Notes under the pieces: generated by a model
What the model saw: only the letters and a program-made list of their open reading frames with translations
Database searches by the model: none
What the model was told of the DNA's origin: nothing
Made by a program: the position numbers and the translations under genes
Part shown: one piece after another, positions 54,133 to 62,450 of the stretch
How the letters are laid out: each line of letters begins with the position of its first letter
How positions within the stretch are numbered: position 1 is the first letter of the stretch
From: Natronogracilivirga saccharolytica
GTDB taxonomy: Bacteria > Bacteroidota > Rhodothermia > Balneolales > Natronogracilivirgulaceae
Assembly: GCF_017921895.1 (NCBI RefSeq)
Contig: NZ_JAFIDN010000001.1
Span: 310,001-374,000, forward strand
Direction of reading: 5' to 3'
DNA length: 64,000 bases

Positions 54133-54167
54133 CATGTGACGACATAAAACACATGTGACAACATAAA
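54133..54167. repeat. tandem 16-bp near-repeats upstream of glyQS
   Basis: CATGTGACGACATAAA (54133-54148) and CATGTGACAACATAAA (54152-54167) differ at one base and are 19 bases apart start to start. The palindrome CACATGTG at 54150-54157 overlaps the second copy. The spacing of nearly two helical turns would put two bound proteins on one face of the DNA. Confidence 0.7.
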
Positions 54168-54196
54168 TCCAAATTTGTAATCACATTAATTACGTG

Positions 54197-55105
54197 CTAT
54201 AAACGCCGGGCATAATCAGCCAGAGTTACCCGGGGGCGTCCCAATTTCTGCCAGACCTGCTCATCAGGCCCCTCTTCCGGATAATTGTTAAGCGCCTCCA
54301 TGATCCTGGAAAGATAATGTACCTCTCCGTTGATCATGCCCACAAGCTTCAGCGGCCACATCGGCACCTTCGTGATCTTGAGCGGACCGTGCCGGTAGTG
54401 TTTCAGAAACTCGAGGGCCGCCTCCCCCATGGTCATCGCCTGCGGTCCGTGGATATCATATTCATAATCATTGCCGTCATTTGTCCGGAATGCCTCAGCC
54501 ACCATCCGGCCGTAATCGGATCCGGCAATAAAGTGCATGGGCCAGCGGGATTTCCCCGGAAGCATCAGCCGGTGCCCCTGCATGATTCCGCCCTGGTCGA
54601 ATGTCTCCATGAAACTTGAGGGATAAAAAATGGATACAGGCACATCTGCCTTTATCAGCGTTTCGGCTGCCCATTTTTTGATTTCAAATACCCACCAGTC
54701 GAAGTTATTTGTCCCCTGATATCTGTGCACGAGTGATGAAATGGCTCCAACCCGCTTGATTTTTCGTGTGGAAGCAGCGTCATCGTTGACTGCAGCCACT
54801 CCGGCAAGTACATTTTCAAGGCCATCCCGTTCAGCAATGAATGAGTCGTATTTTTTTACATCCGGACGAATGGAGAGGTTAAGATACACGGCATCGGCAT
54901 GCTGAATTGCTGCGGCAATGTCCTCGCGGTTCGACAAGTCCCCTTCCGTGACGTTTACATTTTCGGGAAGCTTAGGGATCGCACGTCCGGCATCCCGGAC
55001 CATCGCGGTAACCTCATAATCAGCTTTAACCAGTTCTCTGACGACCGGCTTGCCCAGCATCCCGGTTGCTCCGAATACCGTAATTTTTTTTATTTCTTCG
55101 TTCAT
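54197..55105 (-). CDS. NAD(P)-binding Rossmann-fold protein, NmrA-like
   Basis: 302 residues from the ATG at 55105, which directly gives MNEEIKKITVFGATGMLGKP with the GxxGxxG cofactor loop; 25 residues to an upstream ATG have no similarity. An atypical short-chain dehydrogenase/NmrA-like fold with a KADYEVTAMVRDAGRAIPKL segment and EGDLSNREDIAAAIQHADAV. No typical YxxxK is obvious, so it may act as a redox sensor or a divergent epimerase-like enzyme. It reads in the same direction as glyQS. Confidence 0.85.
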   Translation of the reverse strand: MNEEIKKITVFGATGMLGKPVVRELVKADYEVTAMVRDAGRAIPKLPENVNVTEGDLSNREDIAAAIQHADAVYLNLSIRPDVKKYDSFIAERDGLENVLAGVAAVNDDAASTRKIKRVGAISSLVHRYQGTNNFDWWVFEIKKWAAETLIKADVPVSIFYPSSFMETFDQGGIMQGHRLMLPGKSRWPMHFIAGSDYGRMVAEAFRTNDGNDYEYDIHGPQAMTMGEAALEFLKHYRHGPLKITKVPMWPLKLVGMINGEVHYLSRIMEALNNYPEEGPDEQVWQKLGRPRVTLADYARRL

Positions 55106-55494
55106 TATCTGATAGTTGTCTGTTGGTTCATCCATTGCAGTACAAAAGCGCAGGTGAACTTTTAAAATGTTCGTCCTCACTGCCTTGATCTGCTCAGTGT
55201 TCAGAAGGACGCTGCATCATACCCGATTTCCTTAAATTTGTAGGTTTTACACCACAGATTTGATATTTTATTCTGTAATGTGCGAATGTTCAATAATATT
55301 TACACTCGCGCAACTTCCATCCGTTTCATCATGCCAGTTCACGGCGATTCAGGAACGGATTGTTTCAAACTGATGTGATTTTCAATAAAGGACTGAACAC
55401 TTCAGAAATCCGGATCGATTCTGGCAGTCAGCCATCGGCATCCGGTACAATTTATATCAAACTTCGAAAAATAATTAAAAAAACTTTCAGAGAT
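55106..55494. promoter_or_regulatory. 389-base divergent region before asd
   Basis: Holds promoters of the NmrA-like gene (-) and asd (+). TAAATTTG at 55233-55240 fits the TAnnTTTG element on the plus strand, but no -33 TTG is seen at the right distance. A run of A/T precedes the asd start. An ATG-started frame from 55360 runs into asd, but its first 45 codons have no family similarity. Confidence 0.35.
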
Positions 55495-56550
55495 ATGGCA
55501 GAATATCGTGTTGGTGTATTAGGTGCGACCGGAGCAGTCGGTCAGAAATTCATTCATTTATTGCGTAACCACCCGTGGTTCAAGGTAACGGCACTCGGAG
55601 CCTCCGAACGCAGTGCCGGTAAAACATACCGTGAAGCTGCAAACTGGGTAGAGTCAACGGAAATGCCCGATGATATTGCCAACCTGGTTGTTTCGGCCTG
55701 CACACCTGATGAGATGGATGTGGATTTTGTTTTTTCAGGGCTGGATTCCGGAGTTGCAACTGATATTGAAGCTTCCTTCGCTTCAGCCGGCATCCCGGTC
55801 ATTTCAAATGCCAGAAATTACCGGCAGCATGAAACCGTACCTTTGATGGTGGCCGAGGTAAATCCGGATCACCTTGCCCTGATCAAGCATCAGACCTTCG
55901 ATCCGAACGGCAAAGGTTTTATTGTTACCAATCCCAACTGCGTTTGCATTCCGCTTGTAATGGCCCTCAAACCTATTACCGATGCTTACGGCATCAAAGA
56001 GGTAATTCTGACTTCCATGCAGGCGGTATCCGGTGCCGGGTACCCCGGTGTTCCGAGTCTGGACATCCTGGGTAACATATTGCCGTACATCAGCGGAGAA
56101 GAGGACAAGATCGGACTGGAACCGCTGAAACTGATGGGCAAGCTGGAAGACAACAAGGTAATTCCTGCAGATATTCCCATTCATGCCACCGCCGCCAGGG
56201 TACCGGTCATCGACGGACACCTGCTTTCGGTTACCGCAAATCTGAAAGAAAAGCCCGGAGATATTGAAGAAGTACGTGACCACGTGCGCAAATGGGACAG
56301 TCCGCTGGCTGATCTTGACCTGCCGTCTGCCCCTGCCAAACCGGTCCGGCTTTATGAAGATTTCCGTTATCCGCAGCCGCGTCATCAGTCACTTGCTGAA
56401 AACGGGATGCAGGTTGGAATGGGCCGGCTCAGAAACGCCAGTGTGATGGATATTGCATTCACAGCGCTCGGGCACAATACTATCCGCGGTGCGGCTGGAT
56501 GCTCCATCCTCAATGCAGAGCTTCTGCACGCCAAAGGCTACTTTTCATAA
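55495..56550 (+). CDS. asd: aspartate-semialdehyde dehydrogenase
   Basis: 351 residues from the ATG at 55495 ([20 protein letters not shown]). It makes aspartate-4-semialdehyde for lysine/diaminopimelate, threonine and methionine. The NADP loop GATGAVGQ, the active-site cysteine in [18 protein letters not shown], and [17 protein letters not shown] near the end show the archaeal/fungal-like branch of the family rather than the E. coli type. Confidence 0.95.
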   Translation: MAEYRVGVLGATGAVGQKFIHLLRNHPWFKVTALGASERSAGKTYREAANWVESTEMPDDIANLVVSACTPDEMDVDFVFSGLDSGVATDIEASFASAGIPVISNARNYRQHETVPLMVAEVNPDHLALIKHQTFDPNGKGFIVTNPNCVCIPLVMALKPITDAYGIKEVILTSMQAVSGAGYPGVPSLDILGNILPYISGEEDKIGLEPLKLMGKLEDNKVIPADIPIHATAARVPVIDGHLLSVTANLKEKPGDIEEVRDHVRKWDSPLADLDLPSAPAKPVRLYEDFRYPQPRHQSLAENGMQVGMGRLRNASVMDIAFTALGHNTIRGAAGCSILNAELLHAKGYFS

Positions 56551-56587
56551 CATTTCTTTAAAATCTGTCTTTTTTAAAAAAACCGAG

Positions 56588-56614
56588 GGGAAAACCACGC
56601 TTCATGGTTTTCCC
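56588..56614. terminator. strong hairpin after asd
   Basis: GGGAAAACCA - CGCTTCA - TGGTTTTCCC is a perfect 10-base stem 38 bases after the asd stop. A run of T follows it only on the minus strand (seven T in CGGTTTTTTT), but its position suits the end of the asd transcript. Confidence 0.5.
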
Positions 56615-56709
56615 TGCCGGGTGGCTGTACCGGCATTACTCTATATTTGCCACAAAATATCTGCCGTCAGCTGCCCCGTCAGATTAGTTTCAAAAAAGCG
56701 CTTTTATCA

Positions 56710-56740
56710 TTGATTTCGGCCATAGTATTCACTACCTTTG
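56710..56740 (+). promoter_or_regulatory. Bacteroidota-type promoter of the lamin-tail gene
   Basis: TTG at 56710-56712 and TACCTTTG at 56733-56740 are 20 bases apart, matching the TTG-N17-23-TAnnTTTG consensus of the primary sigma factor in this phylum. Transcription would start near 56747, about 120 bases before the ATG at 56868. Confidence 0.65.
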
Positions 56741-56867
56741 CAGTAGCTTTCTGACAGATTAATTATTTCCTGGTGTTGTTCTGTGCTAATTGAGTAAGGA
56801 ATTTTTTCAAACATTATCTGTATAACCGAACAGATTAACACCAACCGATCTATTCATTGGGAAAGTC

Positions 56868-59800
56868 GTGAAGGCGCATTTCTACAGTCCTATGGGGTTG
56901 CGGGGGGAACACCTCGTAACCCTATTTAATCCCCGGAAATACCTTGCAGGATTCAGGATACGGGTTGTTGCACGTGGCCGGAACCTGTACCTTACATCTC
57001 TGTTTGTGTGGATTCATGTGCTTGCGGCTCTTGTTGTAATCACACCTGATTCCAACGGTAAGTCCGGAGAAGAGGTGTTTCACTCCCGTTTTGCAGATTC
57101 AGACCTGTCCGCTCAGTGGGATGGTGATCCGGGCAACTTTATTCCGGCCACGGATAACCGGCATCTTCCGCTTAAACTGAATGCGCCACCGGAGTCGGGG
57201 ATGTCCTGGATTGCCACACGCGAGGCTTTCTCAGGCAAGGTACGGGAATGGGTCATACGGCAGAATTTTGCCCCGTCGAACAACAATCGCAGTTTCTTTT
57301 TTCTCAATGCCGGTCAGCCGGACCTCACGGATGAAAACCTGTCGGGGCTGGCCATACGAACAGGCGAAAACGGCAACCCGAAACACTTCAGGTTGATTCC
57401 GTTCGAAAACGGCCGGCCCGGCAGCAGCGTCTGGGAAAGTGATGTACATATCAACCCCGAAACTGCGTACCGGATCAGGGTTCTTCAGACACCGGACAAT
57501 GAGCTTCATTTTTATATCGCCGAGGGTCCGGAAGGTGTTCCCTTGCTGCAGAGTGAGACATATGCACTGAGTGAACATGATCTGAATCAGACTGCCGGCG
57601 AAACCGGATCCGGTCACAGCCGGGACAGGCTGACAGGCCATTTCGGGATCAGGGCGGATTATACGGCAACCCGGAGCGATCAGACCAGCTTTGGTGATGT
57701 GATTATATCTGAAACTTACCCGGAACCGGGAATTGCTGAAGTTCACGTTCTGGAACAGGCGATAAAGGTTACATTTACAATCCCTCCTGCACCTGAGGAG
57801 CGCACTCAGACACTGTTCAGTATCAACAACGGTAACGCAGCCTTCGAACTGGAGTGCGAGCATCCGCAGATTTGCAAACTCCGCCTTGCCGAACCGATTG
57901 ATCCGGGAATGCATTACCTGGAGGTTTCGTCTTATCGCACCATCTACGGGCAAACCGCAAACCTTGAAAAAACTGAATTCATCGTGCCGCATACAGCAGA
58001 GAGCGGTGATGTTGCCATCAATGAGTTCATGTACGATCCGCCGGAAGATGTTCCGCAGTATGTTGAGCTTTTTAATCACACTGACAAGGTGCTCTCTCTG
58101 AAAAACTGGAGGTTGCAGCGCAGAAATCTTGCATCAGAAACAGAACGCTATATCACTGCCAACGACCTGCAGATGCATCCCGGAGAATATCTGGTTCTGA
58201 CAGCCGACAAGGCTGCACTTACGCATACAATGGGTGCTGAAAATGTATTTGAAATGTCCGGTTTCCCCCGTCTCAACAGAGCTTCCGTTGATAAAATCAG
58301 GTTGTTTTCAGAGGATAACCAGCTGATTGACTCGCTTCAGTATCAACCATCCTCCTGGGGTGGCAGAGGAGTTGCGCTTGAGCGAAAATCACCGGTGGTA
58401 CCTGCGTGGCTGGAGCTGAACTGGAACGAGTCTAATGCTGTGCAGGGAGGCACACCGGGAACTGTCAATTCGGTCACACCGCCGGATTCTGCTCTCTCGC
58501 TGATCAGTATGGACTATTCCGGTGCTGACAGGATCATACTGGGCTTTGACAATTATTTAAAGCCGGATGCTGCTGAAAGTCCGGATTTTTACCGCCTGTC
58601 AGACATACATGATGACAGAAGTGTTTCAGCAGAACCGTCACTGACATCCGGTTCGGAGATAACCCTGCACCTGCATCAGCCGATGAGTCACGGTGCGGAA
58701 TATCACCTTGAGATAAATGGTGTTTCCGACCTGTTTGGCAATATCATTGAGCCTGTCATCAAAACATTTCATTACTACCATACGCACACCCCTGAACCGG
58801 GTGATGTTGTGATCAATGAGATCCTGTACCGTCCCGGTGAAAATGACGCCTTGCGTTTTATGGAAATCAAGAACACAAGCGAACACGTTTTTGACCTTCG
58901 CGGCTGGAAAACAGGCAGGCACACGGGCAATGCTGTCACAATTATCGAAGAACATTCAGAGAAGCCCGTTTTTTTGCTGCCGGGCCAAAAGGCTGTGATT
59001 TCAGAAAAAGAAATGGTGATCCCTTATGCGGTAAACATTCATATTCCCCTTGCATCGTTCCCTTCATATTCGCGTCTGGGGGATAGTCCCCGCATAATAT
59101 CTCCGCAAGGTATTACTATTGACAGTGTTGGCTACAAACCGGACTGGGGAGGAAATGCAGACGGGATTTCACTGGAACGCATTGACCCTCAAGGAGCATC
59201 ATCAGACCCGGCTAACTGGGCCGGGCACCCGCATCATCATACTGCCGGCAAAAAAAACCACAATCGGGACGACTCTCCCGGTCCACCGGAAGCACTGCTT
59301 GCAGAAATTGAAAACGGCAGCATGGTTACAATACATTTTAACCGGTTTATCAGCTCCGGCAGTATCGAACACATTCATTTGCATGACAGAAAACTGGAAC
59401 TTACTGCCCCTGAAAACCTTCAATTATTCCGGTCTAAGTTCACGTTTTCAGATGGTGACGATATTCAAAGGATGCCCAAATCTGTTCATATGTCCGGTTT
59501 CCGGGATTATGCAGGCCGTAAAAATGACGGACAGGAGCTTGATGTGTCCTTTCCACCGGTTTCCGGAGATCTGATCATCAATGAAATAATGTACCAGCCG
59601 CTGGCGGAAAGATACAGTTCAACACATGATCAGAGTGAGTATGTTGAAATATTCAACAGAAAAGATTTCAGCATTTTACTTGCCGGGCTGCATCTTCATG
59701 ACCGGCCGGACAAACAGGGTGCCGTCCGCAGCATGAAACCTGAGGTTAATATTTTACAAACTTTGGCACCCGGGTCATATGCCGTATTTCATGCGGACAC

Positions 59801-60455
59801 AAGCCGTTCACCAGGAACAGCCCGAATCTTCCAGGCTTTTGACGTTCCGGAAGATATCCATCAGCATTTTTATCGGGTAGACCGGCTTACACTGGGACTT
59901 TCAACGCAGGGAGATCACCTTTATCTGGCGAACCGTGCCGGGGATGTCATTGATTCAGTGTGGTACAGACCCGAATGGCACAATCCGGATGTTACAGACA
60001 CCAGAGGAATCAGCCTTGAACGCATTCGATATGATGCCGGCTCTCAGAACCCTGACAACTGGACATCCAACACCATGCTTCAGGGCGGAACTCCCGGATT
60101 TGAAAACTCTGTCAGCGCACCGGTTAATCAGGACATATCAACCGGACTTCACCTTGAGCCCAACCCGTTTTCACCAGACGGAGACGGCGTCAACGACCAC
60201 CTTGTCATATCCTATCAGCTTGAATACTCAGATTACCTTATGCACGTGAGGATATTTGACCGGAACGGCCGCCCTGTCCGGACACTTGCCGACGGTGAAC
60301 GCGCAGGCTACTCCGGAAAACTGATCTGGGACGGCAGGGATGACAGCGGCCTGTTATGCCGCGTCGGTCTCTACATTGTTCATTTTGAGGCTGCCTCGCG
60401 ACGGGGAGGGAGCAAGAGTTACAGAATTATTGCTGTGCTGGCCGTACCACTATAG
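56868..60455 (+). CDS. large surface protein with three lamin-tail domains and a C-terminal FlgD-like domain
   Basis: 1195 residues. The N-terminus has ~45 residues and then a hydrophobic leader (LYLTSLFVWIHVLAALVVIT); an N-terminal domain follows to ~280, and three lamin-tail (LTD) domains begin near residues 379, 645 and 900, each with the same start: GDVAINEFMYDPPEDVPQYV, GDVVINEILYRPGENDALRF and GDLIINEIMYQPLAERY. Between them lie Ig-like stretches. The end, PNPFSPDGDGVNDHLVISYQ and IFDRNGRPVRTLADGERAGY, is a CHU_C/FlgD-type module common at the C-terminus of exported proteins in Bacteroidota. The long segment before the leader is odd; an internal start may apply. Role unknown, probably surface binding or adhesion. 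Confidence 0.88.
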   Translation: MKAHFYSPMGLRGEHLVTLFNPRKYLAGFRIRVVARGRNLYLTSLFVWIHVLAALVVITPDSNGKSGEEVFHSRFADSDLSAQWDGDPGNFIPATDNRHLPLKLNAPPESGMSWIATREAFSGKVREWVIRQNFAPSNNNRSFFFLNAGQPDLTDENLSGLAIRTGENGNPKHFRLIPFENGRPGSSVWESDVHINPETAYRIRVLQTPDNELHFYIAEGPEGVPLLQSETYALSEHDLNQTAGETGSGHSRDRLTGHFGIRADYTATRSDQTSFGDVIISETYPEPGIAEVHVLEQAIKVTFTIPPAPEERTQTLFSINNGNAAFELECEHPQICKLRLAEPIDPGMHYLEVSSYRTIYGQTANLEKTEFIVPHTAESGDVAINEFMYDPPEDVPQYVELFNHTDKVLSLKNWRLQRRNLASETERYITANDLQMHPGEYLVLTADKAALTHTMGAENVFEMSGFPRLNRASVDKIRLFSEDNQLIDSLQYQPSSWGGRGVALERKSPVVPAWLELNWNESNAVQGGTPGTVNSVTPPDSALSLISMDYSGADRIILGFDNYLKPDAAESPDFYRLSDIHDDRSVSAEPSLTSGSEITLHLHQPMSHGAEYHLEINGVSDLFGNIIEPVIKTFHYYHTHTPEPGDVVINEILYRPGENDALRFMEIKNTSEHVFDLRGWKTGRHTGNAVTIIEEHSEKPVFLLPGQKAVISEKEMVIPYAVNIHIPLASFPSYSRLGDSPRIISPQGITIDSVGYKPDWGGNADGISLERIDPQGASSDPANWAGHPHHHTAGKKNHNRDDSPGPPEALLAEIENGSMVTIHFNRFISSGSIEHIHLHDRKLELTAPENLQLFRSKFTFSDGDDIQRMPKSVHMSGFRDYAGRKNDGQELDVSFPPVSGDLIINEIMYQPLAERYSSTHDQSEYVEIFNRKDFSILLAGLHLHDRPDKQGAVRSMKPEVNILQTLAPGSYAVFHADTSRSPGTARIFQAFDVPEDIHQHFYRVDRLTLGLSTQGDHLYLANRAGDVIDSVWYRPEWHNPDVTDTRGISLERIRYDAGSQNPDNWTSNTMLQGGTPGFENSVSAPVNQDISTGLHLEPNPFSPDGDGVNDHLVISYQLEYSDYLMHVRIFDRNGRPVRTLADGERAGYSGKLIWDGRDDSGLLCRVGLYIVHFEAASRRGGSKSYRIIAVLAVPL

Positions 60456-60535
60456 ATGAAAAAACGGACTTTGCAATCATTTTAGAAGTTCCTATTCTTG
60501 TTACAGTTTAAATAACCGTTTTTAAAAAATTATTT

Positions 60536-61354
60536 ATGAGTTCTCCCAAACAGGCGCCAATAGGTATTTTTGATTCCGGAATCGGTGGTTTGACCGTGGT
60601 AAAATCCGTTATGAACCTGCTGCCGAATGAACACATTATTTACTTCGGAGATACCGCCAGGGTTCCCTATGGAATAAAGTCTACTGAAACAATTCGTCAG
60701 TATGCCTTGCAGATCACAGACTTCCTGCTGAAAAAGAATGTCAAGATGATTCTGATAGCCTGCAATTCCGTCGCTGCTGCCGCAAGTTCTGAGATAAAAA
60801 AAAAGAGCAGGCATATTCCGGTTCTGGACGTAATTGAAGCCGGAACACTGGCTGCATTGAGCCATTCAAAAAGCACCAGGCCCGGGATCGGAGTAATCGG
60901 AACACTCGCAACCATTGGATCCGGTGCATACGAAGAAGCCCTTCACAGGCAGAATACTGATATCCAGGTTTTTTCAAGAGCATGTCCTTTGCTTGTGCCC
61001 CTTGCTGAAGAGGGCTGGACAGACAACAGCATTGCCCTGGATGTACTGGGAACCTATCTGAAGGACTTTCAGAGCAAGAATCTTGATGCCATGATTCTGG
61101 GGTGCACACACTACCCATTGTTCAAAAAAGGCATATCGCAGATTCTGGGGGAAAAAATAAAAATTGTCGACTCTGCAGAGTCAATTGCAGTCCTGGCCCG
61201 GGAACATCTTGAAAAAGCAGAACAGCTGCATAACGGAACTGAGGGCTCATTTCACTGCTATGTGAGTGACAAGCCTCAGCGTTTCAAGCTGCTTGCGGAA
61301 CGTTTTCTTGGGAAAAAGCTTAATCGTGTGGAAATCGTGAACCTTAAAGGGTGA
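60536..61354 (+). CDS. murI: glutamate racemase
   Basis: 272 residues. It makes D-glutamate for peptidoglycan. The two catalytic cysteines are seen: C76 in ILIACNSVAAAASSE and C190 in MILGCTHYPLF. The start has IGIFDSGIGGLTVVKSVMN and IYFGDTARVPYGIKS. The first site reads ACNSVAA where ACNTxxA is more usual; a serine for threonine there should be tolerated. It starts 80 bases after the lamin-tail gene. Confidence 0.96.
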   Translation: MSSPKQAPIGIFDSGIGGLTVVKSVMNLLPNEHIIYFGDTARVPYGIKSTETIRQYALQITDFLLKKNVKMILIACNSVAAAASSEIKKKSRHIPVLDVIEAGTLAALSHSKSTRPGIGVIGTLATIGSGAYEEALHRQNTDIQVFSRACPLLVPLAEEGWTDNSIALDVLGTYLKDFQSKNLDAMILGCTHYPLFKKGISQILGEKIKIVDSAESIAVLAREHLEKAEQLHNGTEGSFHCYVSDKPQRFKLLAERFLGKKLNRVEIVNLKG

Positions 61355-61370
61355 TCTGACCTCCGTTATA

Positions 61371-62222
61371 TCACGCGCATTCTCCTGCTAGTTTTGACAG
61401 GAGAATACCAGTTGCAACTGCGACATTGAGGCTTTCCACCCCCGGTGCCTTTATATTCTGCGCACCGGCATCGCTCCTTCCATGAGCATCAATTCTTACT
61501 TTCCCGCATCCTTGTTCCCGGTCTGCATAAGCAGAAACTTCCGGAGACACGCCTCCTGCCTCGTTGCTGGCTGCAATAATATCCATACCACCGGGTGATA
61601 CCTGCTTCCATGACCTGGCATCCTTTCCGCCATCAAGAATATGCACTTTCCAACCCTTTTGCAGTGCTGCATCAAAAAAGTCAACCAGGTCCGATTCAAG
61701 CCAGGGCAGCACCCCTGTTGCACCGGTTGTTCCTCTGACAACTTTTGGATGAAACTGATCGACTGTTCCCGGGGCCAGCACCAGTCCGGCAGCTCCAAAC
61801 CAAACGGCAGAACGGATCATTGTGCCCAGGTTACCCGGATCCTGAACACGGTCAACAGCCAGCAACACTCCTTTTTTTTCGAGCAGATCACTGATATACA
61901 CGGGATCCGGCATCTTTGCAACTGCCATCACTCCCTGCGTATTTTCAGTATCACACAACTCCTTAAACAACCCTGAACCGGCTGTCAGCAGCTTGTGGTC
62001 CGGCACTTCAGAACGCAACAGGTTCCTTGCCTCATCATCAGGATGCCCGTTCCGTTTCGTGTTTTCATCAAATATGAGATACTGAATCTCCAGAATATCA
62101 TTTTGAATGACCTGCATAACCGATCGCAGGCCTTCAATCAGGAACAGCCCCTTTTCGTACCGTTCTGATCGCTTTTTAAGCGCCTTTATTTGTTTTGCCC
62201 TGTTTTTGGAGAGTGGGTTCAT
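61371..62222 (-). CDS. TrmH/SpoU-family RNA 2'-O-methyltransferase
   Basis: 283 residues from the ATG at 62222 (MNPLSKNRAKQIKALKKRSE); 29 residues upstream of it have no similarity. An N-terminal substrate-binding domain to ~100 is followed by the knotted SpoU domain: LAVDRVQDPGNLGTMIRSAV, HPKVVRGTTGATGVLPW and the C-terminal ESLNVAVATGILLSKLAGE. It methylates a ribose in rRNA or tRNA using AdoMet; the exact site is unknown. The last 36 bases contain a hairpin (61379-61406), close to the convergent murI. Confidence 0.93.
   Translation of the reverse strand: MNPLSKNRAKQIKALKKRSERYEKGLFLIEGLRSVMQVIQNDILEIQYLIFDENTKRNGHPDDEARNLLRSEVPDHKLLTAGSGLFKELCDTENTQGVMAVAKMPDPVYISDLLEKKGVLLAVDRVQDPGNLGTMIRSAVWFGAAGLVLAPGTVDQFHPKVVRGTTGATGVLPWLESDLVDFFDAALQKGWKVHILDGGKDARSWKQVSPGGMDIIAASNEAGGVSPEVSAYADREQGCGKVRIDAHGRSDAGAQNIKAPGVESLNVAVATGILLSKLAGECA
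61379..61406. other. 9-base inverted repeat in the 3' end of the methyltransferase gene
   Basis: ATTCTCCTG - 10 bases - CAGGAGAAT, inside the last codons of the methyltransferase and 25 bases after the convergent murI stop. It could end murI transcripts, though no T run follows. Confidence 0.4.
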
Positions 62223-62320
62223 CACATTTATCATACTTTTCATACAATCAGGAATAGGGAAAATCTGCTGCCTGAGCAGTTTTTTTGAACTGCCCTGCCC
62301 ATACGGCATCCCCGGTTAAA

Positions 62321-62328
62321 CAAAAGTA
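62321..62328 (-). promoter_or_regulatory. possible -7 element of the methyltransferase gene
   Basis: Read on the minus strand as TACTTTTG, a match to TAnnTTTG about 100 bases before the start at 62222. It would lie too near an ATG at 62309, which supports the later start. No clear -33 TTG was found. Confidence 0.3.
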
Positions 62329-62379
62329 TAGGAAATTTTGCACTCTGAAACGGCATTTCATACTTGTAGATAAAAAGGA

Positions 62380-62402
62380 TGCATTATAGATTGTATAATG
62401 CA
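62380..62402. promoter_or_regulatory. 9-5-9 AT-rich dyad before the outer-membrane protein gene
   Basis: TGCATTATA - GATTG - TATAATGCA is a perfect inverted repeat ending 48 bases before the TTG start at 62451. TATAGA and TATAAT inside it could serve as a -10 element (TTGTAG lies at 62364), so a bound repressor would block the promoter. Confidence 0.45.
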
Positions 62403-62450
62403 CGAAGAAAGCCGAAATCCTTTTTTAACCCCCCGTCTGACGTCTGACTT

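Larger units (their letters stand above)
56551..56867. other. 317-base gap after asd with a hairpin and a promoter
   Basis: It contains a 10-base perfect hairpin (56588-56614) and the promoter at 56710-56740. The leader from the predicted start site to the lamin-tail gene would be about 120 bases. No small gene was recognised. Confidence 0.5.

Noticed and set aside
54133-54167. CRISPR-like repeats
   Set aside because: Only two short units with a 3-base spacer; no array and no cas genes.
57231-58079. 282-residue open frame on the minus strand
   Set aside because: Antisense to the lamin-tail protein, which has clear repeated domains.
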